Part shown: one piece after another, positions 31,781 through 40,685 of the stretch | How the letters are laid out: the number at the start of each line of letters is the position of its first letter | How positions within the stretch are numbered: the stretch's first letter is position 1 | Assembly (NCBI RefSeq): GCF_020905335.1 | Contig: NZ_JAJJMN010000003.1 | Location: 124,001 to 188,000 of the forward strand | Source: Flavobacterium lipolyticum | Lineage (GTDB): Bacteria > Bacteroidota > Bacteroidia > Flavobacteriales > Flavobacteriaceae | Direction of reading: 5' to 3' | Length of the DNA: 64,000 nt | Notes under the pieces: model-generated | Told to the model about the DNA's origin: nothing | The model's database searches: none | The model's input: the letters and a program-made list of their open reading frames with translations, nothing else | Made by a program: the position numbers and the translations under genes

Positions 31781-34105
31781 ATGAAAAGCAGCATTTTACT
31801 TCGATATACGTCTTTAATTTGTTTATTGATCACCAGTACCCTTTTTTCACAGGTTAAGAACAGTACAAACGTTCTTAAAAAAACAGGAGAAACAGTTAAT
31901 ACTTACGATAACCAGGAGCAAAAAGAAAATAAAAAACCAGAACTAAAAATGGTTTTTTCAGATCGAAATGAGAATAAAATTTACGAAGAACCTTATAGCG
32001 CCAAAGTAAAAAATAAGGCCGCTATTTTGACCCCCATGTATGTTATTGATGAAGATAAGAATTATTACGAAGTTGTCGTTGCTGATAAGAAACTGATTGG
32101 GAAACCCAAAGGAACATTCTCTGCTTTAAGAAGTAAAGACAACCATTTTTCTAAAGCTAAAGAAGTACAGTATCTGGGATGGATTAAAAAAGACAATGTA
32201 TTGGAATATGGCAGAGCCATCCAAAATCAGGTTAACTTAAAATATGTAAAGTATTTTGTGGCTTGTAATACGTTGGATAATTTAGTGAACAGTAACAATA
32301 ACGTCAAAAAAAGTACTCTTTTGTTAAAGGGAGATCCTAACTTAGAAACCGCAACAAAAAAAGGGATTAAACTAAATGACTTCGTCTACGTCTACAACAT
32401 AAACAAAACGGCAAATTCAGCCTTTGTGTCCAATTCTGATGATTTGATGCCAAAAGACACCGCTAATTTTAAATATGGCTGGGTTCCTTTGCAATATCTG
32501 AATCCTATAACAGACAATGTGGTAGTGAAACTGAATCCTGCTGATACGTTGAAGTTTTCGTCGGGTAAAATCAACTTTCATGCAAATGAATTGTACAGGA
32601 ATACCTTTTTCGTAAATGAAAATCAATCCAGTATTGCTGCCAGATTCGATAATACCACTAAAATTTTATTGCCTGTAAATGTATGGAACCACGACAAAAA
32701 TAAAATCACAAATTTAAAGGGGGATGATATTACCATAAAGACAATCGAACAGATTGATCTGCAAAGTAAGACCATTAACTTTTTTTACGTTTTTGAGAAC
32801 AACGGCAGTACCAAACAATACCTAAAAAAAACACTTTCGGCATTACAAAATCTAAAATTAACAACGAGCAGTGATTTGTATGCCAATTATAATTTTACGT
32901 ATTCGTTTATTGCAAAAGGGAAGTCCAAAAGTTATTTTTTGCTCAGAACATCTTCTTTTTCGAAGTGGTTTGATTTAATTGAAAAAAGTATCAAAACACC
33001 GGAAGAAATTACAAATGAAAATATTTTACCCAATAACAACATAAATATTACGCAGTTCCTGAGTGCGGGACCCAACTACGAAAATAATTTTTTTATACTG
33101 GCAGGATTAGACGGATCAATAAATACCGTTTTACAGGATAATATGAGCACATTGGCTAAGAATAATGCCAAGTTATTGTACATCCTTTTTAGAAATGAAA
33201 ACAGCTCTGATAATCAGGATTTTATTTCGCAAAGTAAGGCGTATTTAAGTGATGCCAGTAATGCCAATAAAAAATACATTCAGAACTATTATGTAGATCC
33301 AAAACTGGTTCCTAAAAATGATGAATTTGTTTACAATGGCGAAACCGATAATGAGTACATCTACAACGCTCCTTTAAAAAGTAACTTTAATGGTGGAATT
33401 GTATTTCCTAAGTTAAACGGGGAGTTAACTCCTGAAACAATAAACAAAGCCATTGATACCGTTATCAGTAAAACGATCAAGACGAACAATGCATTGCTAA
33501 AATCACTGACTCAGTATAAAAATGAATTTAGTTTTTTAAGAAGTCAGCCGAGTGTAACCGTAAAAAATATTATCGAAAATTCTCCTTTAAAAGACAGTGT
33601 AAGTACTGATGTACCTAAAAAATATAAAAACGAAACCTTTGCGATAAATGCAAAAGATTCGTTGGATAATGATTTAGAAAGTAAAGTACACATTTTACTG
33701 ACCGAAAACGAAATTAAACAGCTTATTGAAAATTATCGGGAGTTAGTAAGCAAAGAATACACTAATGAAAATATTGATAAGGTAGAGATTCTGAATTTTA
33801 AGGACAGGTGCTATACATTTGCCTCAATTATCAGAAGGACCGAACCATTAAGAAATAGAAATTCTTTAGCAGATCTGTTTTATTTTAAAACAAGAGTATT
33901 TGTAAACAGTTCTGATCTGCATACTATAAGAATTAAAGATATCAGAAAGTTTAAGAGAAAACCGGCCGAATTCAGGGCGCTGTTTATAGGCTTAAATGCT
34001 AAAGTTGAAGCCTTAGAGAAAATGGTTAGAAATAGTGCTTTTGAGGTTTTTGATGAGGAGTCTCAGCTCAAACACTATTATATATCGAAAAATATGCTAC
34101 TATAA
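31781..34105 (+). CDS. tssR: T6SS-iii outer envelope protein TssR
   Basis: 774 residues with an N-terminal signal peptide (cleavage about residue 24 after LFSQ). It has an SH3-like N-terminal part (repeated beta segments with YLGWIKKDNVLEYGRA and GWVPLQYLNP) and a von Willebrand-like or sugar-binding-like central region that I cannot name with confidence. Length, signal and position right after the PKD protein match TssR, the large periplasmic/outer-membrane part of T6SS-iii. It begins 3 bp after the previous stop. Confidence 0.85.
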   Translation: MKSSILLRYTSLICLLITSTLFSQVKNSTNVLKKTGETVNTYDNQEQKENKKPELKMVFSDRNENKIYEEPYSAKVKNKAAILTPMYVIDEDKNYYEVVVADKKLIGKPKGTFSALRSKDNHFSKAKEVQYLGWIKKDNVLEYGRAIQNQVNLKYVKYFVACNTLDNLVNSNNNVKKSTLLLKGDPNLETATKKGIKLNDFVYVYNINKTANSAFVSNSDDLMPKDTANFKYGWVPLQYLNPITDNVVVKLNPADTLKFSSGKINFHANELYRNTFFVNENQSSIAARFDNTTKILLPVNVWNHDKNKITNLKGDDITIKTIEQIDLQSKTINFFYVFENNGSTKQYLKKTLSALQNLKLTTSSDLYANYNFTYSFIAKGKSKSYFLLRTSSFSKWFDLIEKSIKTPEEITNENILPNNNINITQFLSAGPNYENNFFILAGLDGSINTVLQDNMSTLAKNNAKLLYILFRNENSSDNQDFISQSKAYLSDASNANKKYIQNYYVDPKLVPKNDEFVYNGETDNEYIYNAPLKSNFNGGIVFPKLNGELTPETINKAIDTVISKTIKTNNALLKSLTQYKNEFSFLRSQPSVTVKNIIENSPLKDSVSTDVPKKYKNETFAINAKDSLDNDLESKVHILLTENEIKQLIENYRELVSKEYTNENIDKVEILNFKDRCYTFASIIRRTEPLRNRNSLADLFYFKTRVFVNSSDLHTIRIKDIRKFKRKPAEFRALFIGLNAKVEALEKMVRNSAFEVFDEESQLKHYYISKNMLL

Positions 34106-34115
34106 AATAACGATT

Positions 34116-34892
34116 ATGGAACTTATCAATACAATAGAAATGACGAAACCTTTGCATGAAATAATTTTAGAGTTATTTTATTTTGAAAGCAAAGGGAAAC
34201 CGTGTGAGTTTACAAAAAAAGAAATTTTGTGGAGGCTTAAAAATCCCAGTATTACAGAATATCAGATAGAAGAAGTACTCAATTGGATGGTGCATCATAA
34301 AAAACTAAACGAGAATTTAGGTTTGTACAGCCTCGATCGTTTTGAACTAATTGATTTAGAAGAAAAATTTAAAACCGAAAGATTGCACAAAGAAAAAAAA
34401 CAAGAGCCTATTTTTTTTACGAATTACAGTACAATAAACAATATACACAATGCCGCAAAACCTAAAGCGCTTGAAATATTTATTCAGTACATACTGCCTA
34501 CGTTTTTGCTTTCTTATATTGTGTTTATTTTTTTCTTAGTAAACAAGTTAAATGACAGTTTTGCCGTAAACAATAATAAAATTGAAGACGTTAGCGAGCT
34601 GACACTAAAAGAACCTAAAACGGGAGTGATTAGAAAAAAAAGAGCACTGTCTGACAAAGAAGTAAAAAGACTGTTTTCTAATCAGCATCAGAATATTTTG
34701 TATTTGAACAAGACTATAGATTCATTACAAAAACAGGTGAACAAAATTAATGAAATTCATACCACAGCAACTTTAGACTTAAAAAACCAGGTCAATTCTT
34801 TACAACCACAAGTCAATTCAATAGTCCTGCACATAACCGTTGTGCTGCTGGGATTTATTCTGTTGTTTTTCATGAAAAATGTTACGGATTAA
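34116..34892 (+). CDS. T6SS-associated winged-helix and membrane protein
   Basis: The start is set at ATG 34116; the frame extends upstream to 34035 inside tssR, but that extension is not protein-like. The protein has 258 residues. Residues 1-80 look like a winged helix (EILWRLKNPSITEYQIEEVLNWMVHHKKL), followed by a basic linker, a membrane helix (about 120-145), a charged coiled-coil stretch and a second membrane helix at the very C-terminus. Both ends of the middle part would be held in the membrane. It is the last gene of the structural operon. I do not know its function; a DNA- or protein-binding membrane adaptor is possible. Confidence 0.75.
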   Translation: MELINTIEMTKPLHEIILELFYFESKGKPCEFTKKEILWRLKNPSITEYQIEEVLNWMVHHKKLNENLGLYSLDRFELIDLEEKFKTERLHKEKKQEPIFFTNYSTINNIHNAAKPKALEIFIQYILPTFLLSYIVFIFFLVNKLNDSFAVNNNKIEDVSELTLKEPKTGVIRKKRALSDKEVKRLFSNQHQNILYLNKTIDSLQKQVNKINEIHTTATLDLKNQVNSLQPQVNSIVLHITVVLLGFILLFFMKNVTD

Positions 34893-34914
34893 AGGAAATT
34901 AGTAAAAAACAGAT

Positions 34915-34955
34915 AAAAGAGGTATTCTAAAATTATGCGGAATATCTCTTTTTGT
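34915..34955 (+). terminator. Terminator of the T6SS structural operon
   Basis: An AAGAGGTATTC / GAATATCTCTT hairpin followed by T5, 20 bp past the last stop. It is a diverged copy of the hairpins in front of both hcp genes. Confidence 0.75.
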
Positions 34956-35136
34956 GTTTACGGGAGTTAGATGAAGAAGTAAAATAAATGTTGAAAAAAT
35001 ATTTTTTGACTAGTAGACTGTTTTTTCAAAACGGATGAATTTTCTGTCAGCCCTTATGAATGCTGGATTCTTACATTTGAGAATTAAAAACATCTCTTTT
35101 TTTTCTTAATTCTTCTGAAAAAGATTACGAATTGAC

Positions 35137-35166
35137 TTGTTTTTTTAAAATGTATTTGTATATTCG
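35137..35166 (+). promoter_or_regulatory. Conserved promoter before hcp-1
   Basis: TTG at 35137-35139, a 19-bp spacer, and TATATTCG at 35159-35166 (one mismatch to TAnnTTTG). The same boxes with the same spacing lie before hcp-2. Confidence 0.65.
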
Positions 35167-35171
35167 TACAA

Positions 35172-35276
35172 ATATTGATTGCGAATCACCCTCATCTTCC
35201 TACAAGAAGCAATTAAAAAAAGTACGTTAGTACAAAAAGAGGTATTCTAAAATCATGTAGAATACCTCTTTTTTTT
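35172..35276 (+). ncRNA. Structured leader or small RNA before hcp-1
   Basis: The stretch from the promoter to a terminator-like hairpin (stem AGAGGTATTCTA / TAGAATACCTCT then T9, 35238-35274) contains the possible stems ATTCG/CGAAT and GTAC/GTAC. It is almost identical to 46645-46750 before hcp-2, while the sequence further upstream differs. It is either a small RNA of about 100 nt or an attenuator of hcp. The hcp ATG is 70 bp past the hairpin. Confidence 0.5.
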
Positions 35277-35346
35277 TGTTCATACTAGTCACACAAAAAG
35301 AAAGAGGATTCTGAAAAACTTTATTTAACAACTTAAATTTTTTATT

Positions 35347-35742
35347 ATGGCATTTAAATCAATTTTAGAATTCGAAGGAAACGAGTACCAAGTATTATTT
35401 TCAAAAGTTGATATGTTGAGACATACTGACGGTAAAGGAGCTGTTTCTTCTGAAATTAAAGGAGGAAGATTAAACTTGAGAGTAAAATCTACAGACAACA
35501 CTACAGTTATCGAACAAGCGGTAAACAGCCAGCACAAACCGGTAAGCGGAAAAGTAAAATTTTTCAAAGCTGACTCTGAGCAGGTAATGAAAGAACTTAC
35601 TTTTGAAAACGCTTTTATTGTGTTCTTTAGTGAGCAGTTAGACGCTTTGGCTGAAACTCCAATGACTACTGAGATTACATTCTCTGCAGAGAGAATTACT
35701 TTAGGTAATGCTACACTAGATAACAACTGGGCTAAAATTTAA
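35347..35742 (+). CDS. tssD: T6SS tube protein Hcp/TssD, copy 1
   Basis: 131 residues, the Bacteroidota TssD type (begins MAFKSILEFEGNEYQVL). Hexameric rings stack to form the inner tube and can carry effectors. It differs from copy 2 (46821) at only four positions (residues 5, 6, one Thr/Ser and one Arg/Lys). Strong codon bias suggests high expression. It is followed by its own terminator and heads effector module 1. Confidence 0.96.
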   Translation: MAFKSILEFEGNEYQVLFSKVDMLRHTDGKGAVSSEIKGGRLNLRVKSTDNTTVIEQAVNSQHKPVSGKVKFFKADSEQVMKELTFENAFIVFFSEQLDALAETPMTTEITFSAERITLGNATLDNNWAKI

Positions 35743-35755
35743 TTTTTCTCATAAA

Positions 35756-35792
35756 ACAAGAAGCAGTTGCGTACTGCTTCTTGTTTTTTTAT
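35756..35792 (+). terminator. Terminator after hcp-1
   Basis: A perfect ACAAGAAGCAGT / ACTGCTTCTTGT stem is followed by T7. hcp-1 is therefore probably transcribed alone at a high level. Confidence 0.88.
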
Positions 35793-35919
35793 TTTCAGAA
35801 TATGACATCTTTTAGCTTAAAATTGAATTCGGCACGAAGAACTTTAAAGTAAAGGGCTTTGACTATCCTCTGTTTAAGTTAAAAATTTTAAAGAATTAAA
35901 CTTAAAACTAGACAGATTT

Positions 35920-37797
35920 ATGGTCATTCCTAAAATAATCTTTGGTATAGACGGCAAAGAAATTTCTCATTTTACTAAAATCGATTTAAAGCAAACCATT
36001 AATACTCACCATGAGTTTTCAATAAGTATTCCACATTCTGTTATAGAACGACCTAGGGCCTATACGATGGAAAGCGCCCAGGAATGTCTTGGAAAAGTGC
36101 TGCACATCAGGCTAAGCGGTAATAATAATTTTCTGGGAATTATAACAAATGTTCGCTATCAACAAGAATTGGGACATGTAGGCAGTCAAATCGTTATTTC
36201 AGGATATTCTAAAACTATTTTGTTAGACTACGGTCAAAAGTTGCATTCCTGGGAAAATCTCAATTTGAAAGATATGGTGCACGATCTCATACAAACTGCT
36301 GCAGGAGAACAACTGCAATATGAAATCGAGCCCGAATTTACTTCTAAAATAGAATATCAAACGCAATATCTGGAATCGGATTTTAAGTATATCCAGAGAT
36401 TGGCGAAACAATATAACGAATGGTTATTTTATGACGGAGAAAAACTTTTTTTTGGAAAACCACAACAAGAAAGCTCTCCTATAAAATTAATCTACAACAA
36501 AGACCTGTTTAATTTAAGCATATCGGTAGAAGCAAAACCCCATCAGTACAGCGGTTATACTTATAATGAAAATATCGATCAGCTTTATCAGGCACAAACA
36601 GATGACAGCATCGTAGAGGGATTACCGAAATTAGGAAAAGACGCCTTCGAAGCTTCCAAAAAGTTATACAGTACAGCTTCTTACGAGTTCGGACAATTTA
36701 GTACCGGAGATGATGTATATTTTGAGAGTATCCTGAAAAAAAAACAGGAAAGTATAGCTGCAGAAGGAAACTACATTTCGGCAACAAGCTCAAATCCAAA
36801 ACTAAGAATAGGCTCTATTATTAATATCGAATCTCAGCAAATATTAGATAAATCAGAGGTTCTTCAAAAAGGATTGAATACAAATAAGACACAATTTGAA
36901 TCGAATGAAATTGGTACTTATATTATTACCGAAATTACTCACAAAGCTACTGAAATAGGAGAGTACGAAAATAGTTTCAGAGCACTTCCGGCTAAAATAA
37001 AAAAACTTCCCGAGCCTCAGGTAGGCATGCCAATAGCGCAGGAACAGAGAGCTGTGGTAGTAGCCAATGATGATCCTAGTGGTAATGGAAGAGTTCGCGT
37101 AGAATTATTATGGCAAAAGAAACAGCAGTCCCGTACGCCCTGGTTGTATGTATTAACTCCTAATGCCGGAACCAGCGATGTTGTAAATAAAAATCGCGGA
37201 TGGGTTACGATACCGGAGGTAGGTGATCATGTAATGGTTAGTTTTCGATACAATGATCCTAACAGACCGTATGTAATCGGCAGTATTTTTAACGGAAAAA
37301 CAGGCGAAGGCGGTAAGCTGGACAATCATATTAAAAGTTTTTTTACCCGCTGCGGAAGTACCATCACTTTTGATGATAAACAGAAAAGTATTCTCATAAA
37401 AGACCCGTCAGACAACAGTGTTTATTTGGATGGGGAAGGTAATATTACTGTAAATGCACCTAAAAATATGACCATCAATGTTGGTGATAATCTGGATATT
37501 ACCGTTGGTAAAAATATGACTGTAGGGGTAGGCGGTAACAAGAAAACCACCATCGACGGCAACAACAGCTTAAAAGTTGGAAAAAGCAGTACAGTCGATA
37601 TTACAGAACTCTACAAACTTATTACAAACATGTACGAGCAAAAAGTATCAGGTGATAAAACCGTGAAAATCAATGGTAATTTAAATAAAACCACAGCGAC
37701 AACAACTCACAAAGCCATAGGAGGAGATATTTTGATAAAAAGCTCGGGAATCTCAAAAGTACTGGGTGCCATTGATGCCAAAGTAAATAAAGGATAA
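35920..37797 (+). CDS. tssI: T6SS spike protein VgrG/TssI, copy 1
   Basis: 625 residues. The N-terminal gp27-like domain (about 1-340) begins IIFGIDGKEISHFTKIDL. The OB-fold/gp5 part has PQVGMPIAQEQRAVVVANDDPSGNGRVRVELLW and VTIPEVGDHVMVSFRYNDPNRPYVIGSIFNG. The C-terminal beta-prism repeats (GDNLDITVGKNMTVGVGGN) form the spike. No extra effector domain is fused at the C-terminus. It heads the cargo genes of module 1 and should carry the DUF4280 tip and Tle/Tae4 cargo. Confidence 0.95.
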   Translation: MVIPKIIFGIDGKEISHFTKIDLKQTINTHHEFSISIPHSVIERPRAYTMESAQECLGKVLHIRLSGNNNFLGIITNVRYQQELGHVGSQIVISGYSKTILLDYGQKLHSWENLNLKDMVHDLIQTAAGEQLQYEIEPEFTSKIEYQTQYLESDFKYIQRLAKQYNEWLFYDGEKLFFGKPQQESSPIKLIYNKDLFNLSISVEAKPHQYSGYTYNENIDQLYQAQTDDSIVEGLPKLGKDAFEASKKLYSTASYEFGQFSTGDDVYFESILKKKQESIAAEGNYISATSSNPKLRIGSIINIESQQILDKSEVLQKGLNTNKTQFESNEIGTYIITEITHKATEIGEYENSFRALPAKIKKLPEPQVGMPIAQEQRAVVVANDDPSGNGRVRVELLWQKKQQSRTPWLYVLTPNAGTSDVVNKNRGWVTIPEVGDHVMVSFRYNDPNRPYVIGSIFNGKTGEGGKLDNHIKSFFTRCGSTITFDDKQKSILIKDPSDNSVYLDGEGNITVNAPKNMTINVGDNLDITVGKNMTVGVGGNKKTTIDGNNSLKVGKSSTVDITELYKLITNMYEQKVSGDKTVKINGNLNKTTATTTHKAIGGDILIKSSGISKVLGAIDAKVNKG

Positions 37798-37881
37798 CTT
37801 AGATAAGCTATTTTAAAGATCTATCCCAATTGAAACAAACCGGCACAGGCAAAGAAAACGTAATCGTAATATCAAATCAGA

Positions 37882-38658
37882 ATGAAGCAGCTATTATTTT
37901 TTATTTTTCTATTGGCAGGTGTATCCTCTTTTGGACAAGCAGAAGAGGTACAAAAAGCAGAAATAGAAGGCGGTACATTATCAAAAAAGTATATTGACGG
38001 AAAACTGGAAAGTTTTATTGTAGAAATGTACGCGGTCAATTATGGGAACATCTTCAGTTTTAATAAAGACAAAGATACTATTACCGTTAGTGAAGGAGAA
38101 AAATCAGCTGCTGTTATTAAGATATATTTTAAAGATCAAATGCAAATAAGTGAACTATTTTATAAGAAGAAAATAGTAGCCTATTTTGAAGCTATAAATT
38201 TGAATAGAGATCAGTTACCCAAAAGCAAAAGCGTCTATAGTTTTCTTGTAAATAATAAAATAAAGAGTTCAATAAGCAGCTTTGATCTCAACGATCTTGA
38301 TGAAGATTTTGACCAGAATCTTTTAAAACTTTTTAATGGTTTAAATCATGTTGCAAATACTGCAAATTTAGATTCCGCTTTTAATTCAATAGCCCATTTT
38401 TTTTCCAAAGAAGATGCTCTTTATAGAATCTATTTAGCAAGCTATGCTGAAAAATTTGCCCCTCCAATAATTACCTATTTAAAAACCAATGAATCCGGAA
38501 AGATTGAATCCGGAATTGTCTGGACAGGGAAAGAGACCGGAAATGGGAAGTATGAAATTTATAGTAAGGAGAAAATAATACAATCAGGAATTCAAAACCT
38601 ATCCAATTTTAAAAAAACTTTTAGGGAATATTTTTCTAAAATTGAAAATTTAGATTAA
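37882..38658 (+). CDS. Secreted protein of unknown function
   Basis: 258 residues with a clear signal peptide (cleavage about residue 19, SSFGQA). No family is recognised. It contains KKYIDGKLESFIVEMY early and a helical C-terminal half. It sits between vgrG-1 and the DUF2931 lipoprotein, where immunity genes are common, so a periplasmic immunity role is one option. There is no direct evidence. Confidence 0.75.
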   Translation: MKQLLFFIFLLAGVSSFGQAEEVQKAEIEGGTLSKKYIDGKLESFIVEMYAVNYGNIFSFNKDKDTITVSEGEKSAAVIKIYFKDQMQISELFYKKKIVAYFEAINLNRDQLPKSKSVYSFLVNNKIKSSISSFDLNDLDEDFDQNLLKLFNGLNHVANTANLDSAFNSIAHFFSKEDALYRIYLASYAEKFAPPIITYLKTNESGKIESGIVWTGKETGNGKYEIYSKEKIIQSGIQNLSNFKKTFREYFSKIENLD

Positions 38659-38673
38659 AAAATAACAAGCATA

Positions 38674-38871
38674 ATGAACAAGAATAATAGTATTATTATA
38701 AAATCACTACTAATTGCTTTAATTATTTCCCTGATTATTACAAGTTCCATTTTTTCAAAAGGCTTTATAAGTTTTGGAGCAGCGGTTCTGGCAGGAATTA
38801 TTTTTAGTGTGTGTTTTATCGTGTTTTTTGTAATCGTGAGACTTATTTTGAGGGCTGTTAAAAAGGATTAA
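38674..38871 (+). CDS. Small membrane protein
   Basis: 65 residues with two hydrophobic helices (about 8-30 and 33-60) and a basic end. It begins 15 bp after the previous stop and is probably co-transcribed with it. It is unknown; it could be a membrane partner of the secreted protein before it. Confidence 0.6.
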   Translation: MNKNNSIIIKSLLIALIISLIITSSIFSKGFISFGAAVLAGIIFSVCFIVFFVIVRLILRAVKKD

Positions 38872-39088
38872 TAGAAAAGGTTAAAGAATAGTGAGATGGG
38901 TATGTATAAATAATAGATTTTATGAAAAAAGCTTCCATATTACTAAAGTTATAAAATAAAAAAGGTAAAAAATATAGTGTACAGAAACAAGTCAGGATAA
39001 AGAAAAAATATGGGATGTATCTTACTTTTGATATATTTACAAGTAGTTCATTAAGACATTATAAGTATGCCTAAAACCTAAAAAAAGC

Positions 39089-40615
39089 ATGAAGAAAATA
39101 GCCCTTTATTTACTATTATTTCTTATAACAAATACGTTAACAATTTCTTGCCAGGAGAAAAAGCAAACCAATAAAAAAGTTAATAGCTCCGCAATAAAAG
39201 CCCCCCTTAGTAATATGGAAACAAATTTTAAATGGCAGGAAGGTTTAAGCTGTCCTTCAGGATACCCAATACAAGTATATAGAGGCTGGCTTGAAGGCCC
39301 GTTAGTGTCAAATGGTGTAAACGAAGTGCCTAACAGTACAACGGGTATATACGGTTTTGGTACAACCACAGGTATAGGAGACTGGGGAGAAAATTCCTCG
39401 GGGATGAGTCAGGGTGAAAAACCAATTCCACAAAGACTTAACTGTACCTGGTACTCTTATGTTGAAGATGTGATGTATCATATCGATACAGAGTTGGACT
39501 ATCCCAAAATGGTAAAACTATTCAACGAAGGCTTTCAGAGCAGCGTTCAAAAAGAAGGAAAAGTAATGACGACTTATAAGCACATTACAGTGGGTTTTGC
39601 TCCGGGAGGTGTAGTAGTAGTGTGGCTGAAAGGCGGACAGAAAGATGTAGAAATAGGGCGTTATCAAGGGAAAAAAACAGAGATAAGCGCTAAGGAAATT
39701 GCCTCTTTGGACAGTCATGAACGACTTTTGTTTGATCCTGCTGACCGAGCGCGAACTTTAAAAAATCCAAAAATTATAGCTCCGGAAGATCAGGAAGCAC
39801 ATAAAAACAAACCTATCCCTTACGGACTTTGGGACAGCTACCGCATAAAATACAATTGGCGCCCTACTGCCGTATTCGTGAGAGAGGGAAAAGTGCAGGA
39901 TGAATTGTCATTTAGCCTGTTTAATGGAGAACGAGAAACATTGTTAGAAGAAGAATTTGTAAAAAATGAGTATCACGAAAGAGCAATTCCGCGAAATTTA
40001 GGGATTCGTTGGTGGGATAAGAACGGACAGGGGTATAGTGGTTCCTTTATTTTTAACGAGAAAGAAATTTTTGATGCCTTCAAAGAGTTGCGTAAAAAGA
40101 ATCCTGAGGCAAATATTGATTTAGAAGTTAAAATAAACCCGGGTAGTGATTATTTGGGAGCCACACTAAAAAACGGTACAGATGTAATACCACTGAAGAA
40201 AAGTAAAACAAACGTTTTTGAGTCAAGCATTGTGACAAGAGAATACAAATACAATTGGCATCCTGTTTTTTTGTTTCCTGAAGGAGAAAAGATGCCGGAT
40301 GAAATTTATTTTTTGAGTCACACTTTGGGACAGTCTCTTGTTGAAAAAAAAGAAATGAATCTACCTCTTCAGGAAAATGCCGCACCTTTCAAAATAAGCT
40401 TTGATTATGGCAAAGAGAATGGAGAAACAGGATATTTAGAGTTAATATTTAAAGACGATGAAGTTCGCGAAACGTTTAGAGATATTGAAAAACTAAAGCC
40501 GGGAGCTCCCATAGAAATGCAAGTGAAAATAGGTAAATCCTATAGTTCCTGTACTATTACACTTAAAGGTAATGGAAAAGAATTACCAGTGAAATTCACT
40601 ACTTATCAGAATTAG
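39089..40615 (+). CDS. DUF2931-like lipoprotein, candidate Tle immunity protein
   Basis: 508 residues with a lipoprotein signal (NTLTISC, Cys about residue 21), so it is lipid-anchored in the envelope. The first half has the DUF2931 pattern (FKWQEGLSCPSGYPIQVYRGWLEG ... TWYSYVEDVMYHID). The second half has two repeated beta domains, each with YNWRPTAVFVREGK or YNWHPVFLFPEGEK. It lies 70 bp before a Tle1-like phospholipase. Known Tle immunity proteins are periplasmic lipoproteins, so an immunity role fits. The fusion of DUF2931 with the two extra repeats is unusual in length. Confidence 0.8.
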   Translation: MKKIALYLLLFLITNTLTISCQEKKQTNKKVNSSAIKAPLSNMETNFKWQEGLSCPSGYPIQVYRGWLEGPLVSNGVNEVPNSTTGIYGFGTTTGIGDWGENSSGMSQGEKPIPQRLNCTWYSYVEDVMYHIDTELDYPKMVKLFNEGFQSSVQKEGKVMTTYKHITVGFAPGGVVVVWLKGGQKDVEIGRYQGKKTEISAKEIASLDSHERLLFDPADRARTLKNPKIIAPEDQEAHKNKPIPYGLWDSYRIKYNWRPTAVFVREGKVQDELSFSLFNGERETLLEEEFVKNEYHERAIPRNLGIRWWDKNGQGYSGSFIFNEKEIFDAFKELRKKNPEANIDLEVKINPGSDYLGATLKNGTDVIPLKKSKTNVFESSIVTREYKYNWHPVFLFPEGEKMPDEIYFLSHTLGQSLVEKKEMNLPLQENAAPFKISFDYGKENGETGYLELIFKDDEVRETFRDIEKLKPGAPIEMQVKIGKSYSSCTITLKGNGKELPVKFTTYQN

Positions 40616-40685
40616 TTTTGTACAAAAAAAGATTAGTTTTCGAATCGTATTTACTAAAAGAATATACAAAAACAGAATCATTGTT

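Noticed and set aside
35325..35726. Minus-strand ORF of 133 codons opposite hcp-1
   Set aside because: Antisense shadow of hcp; appears in part opposite hcp-2 for the same reason.
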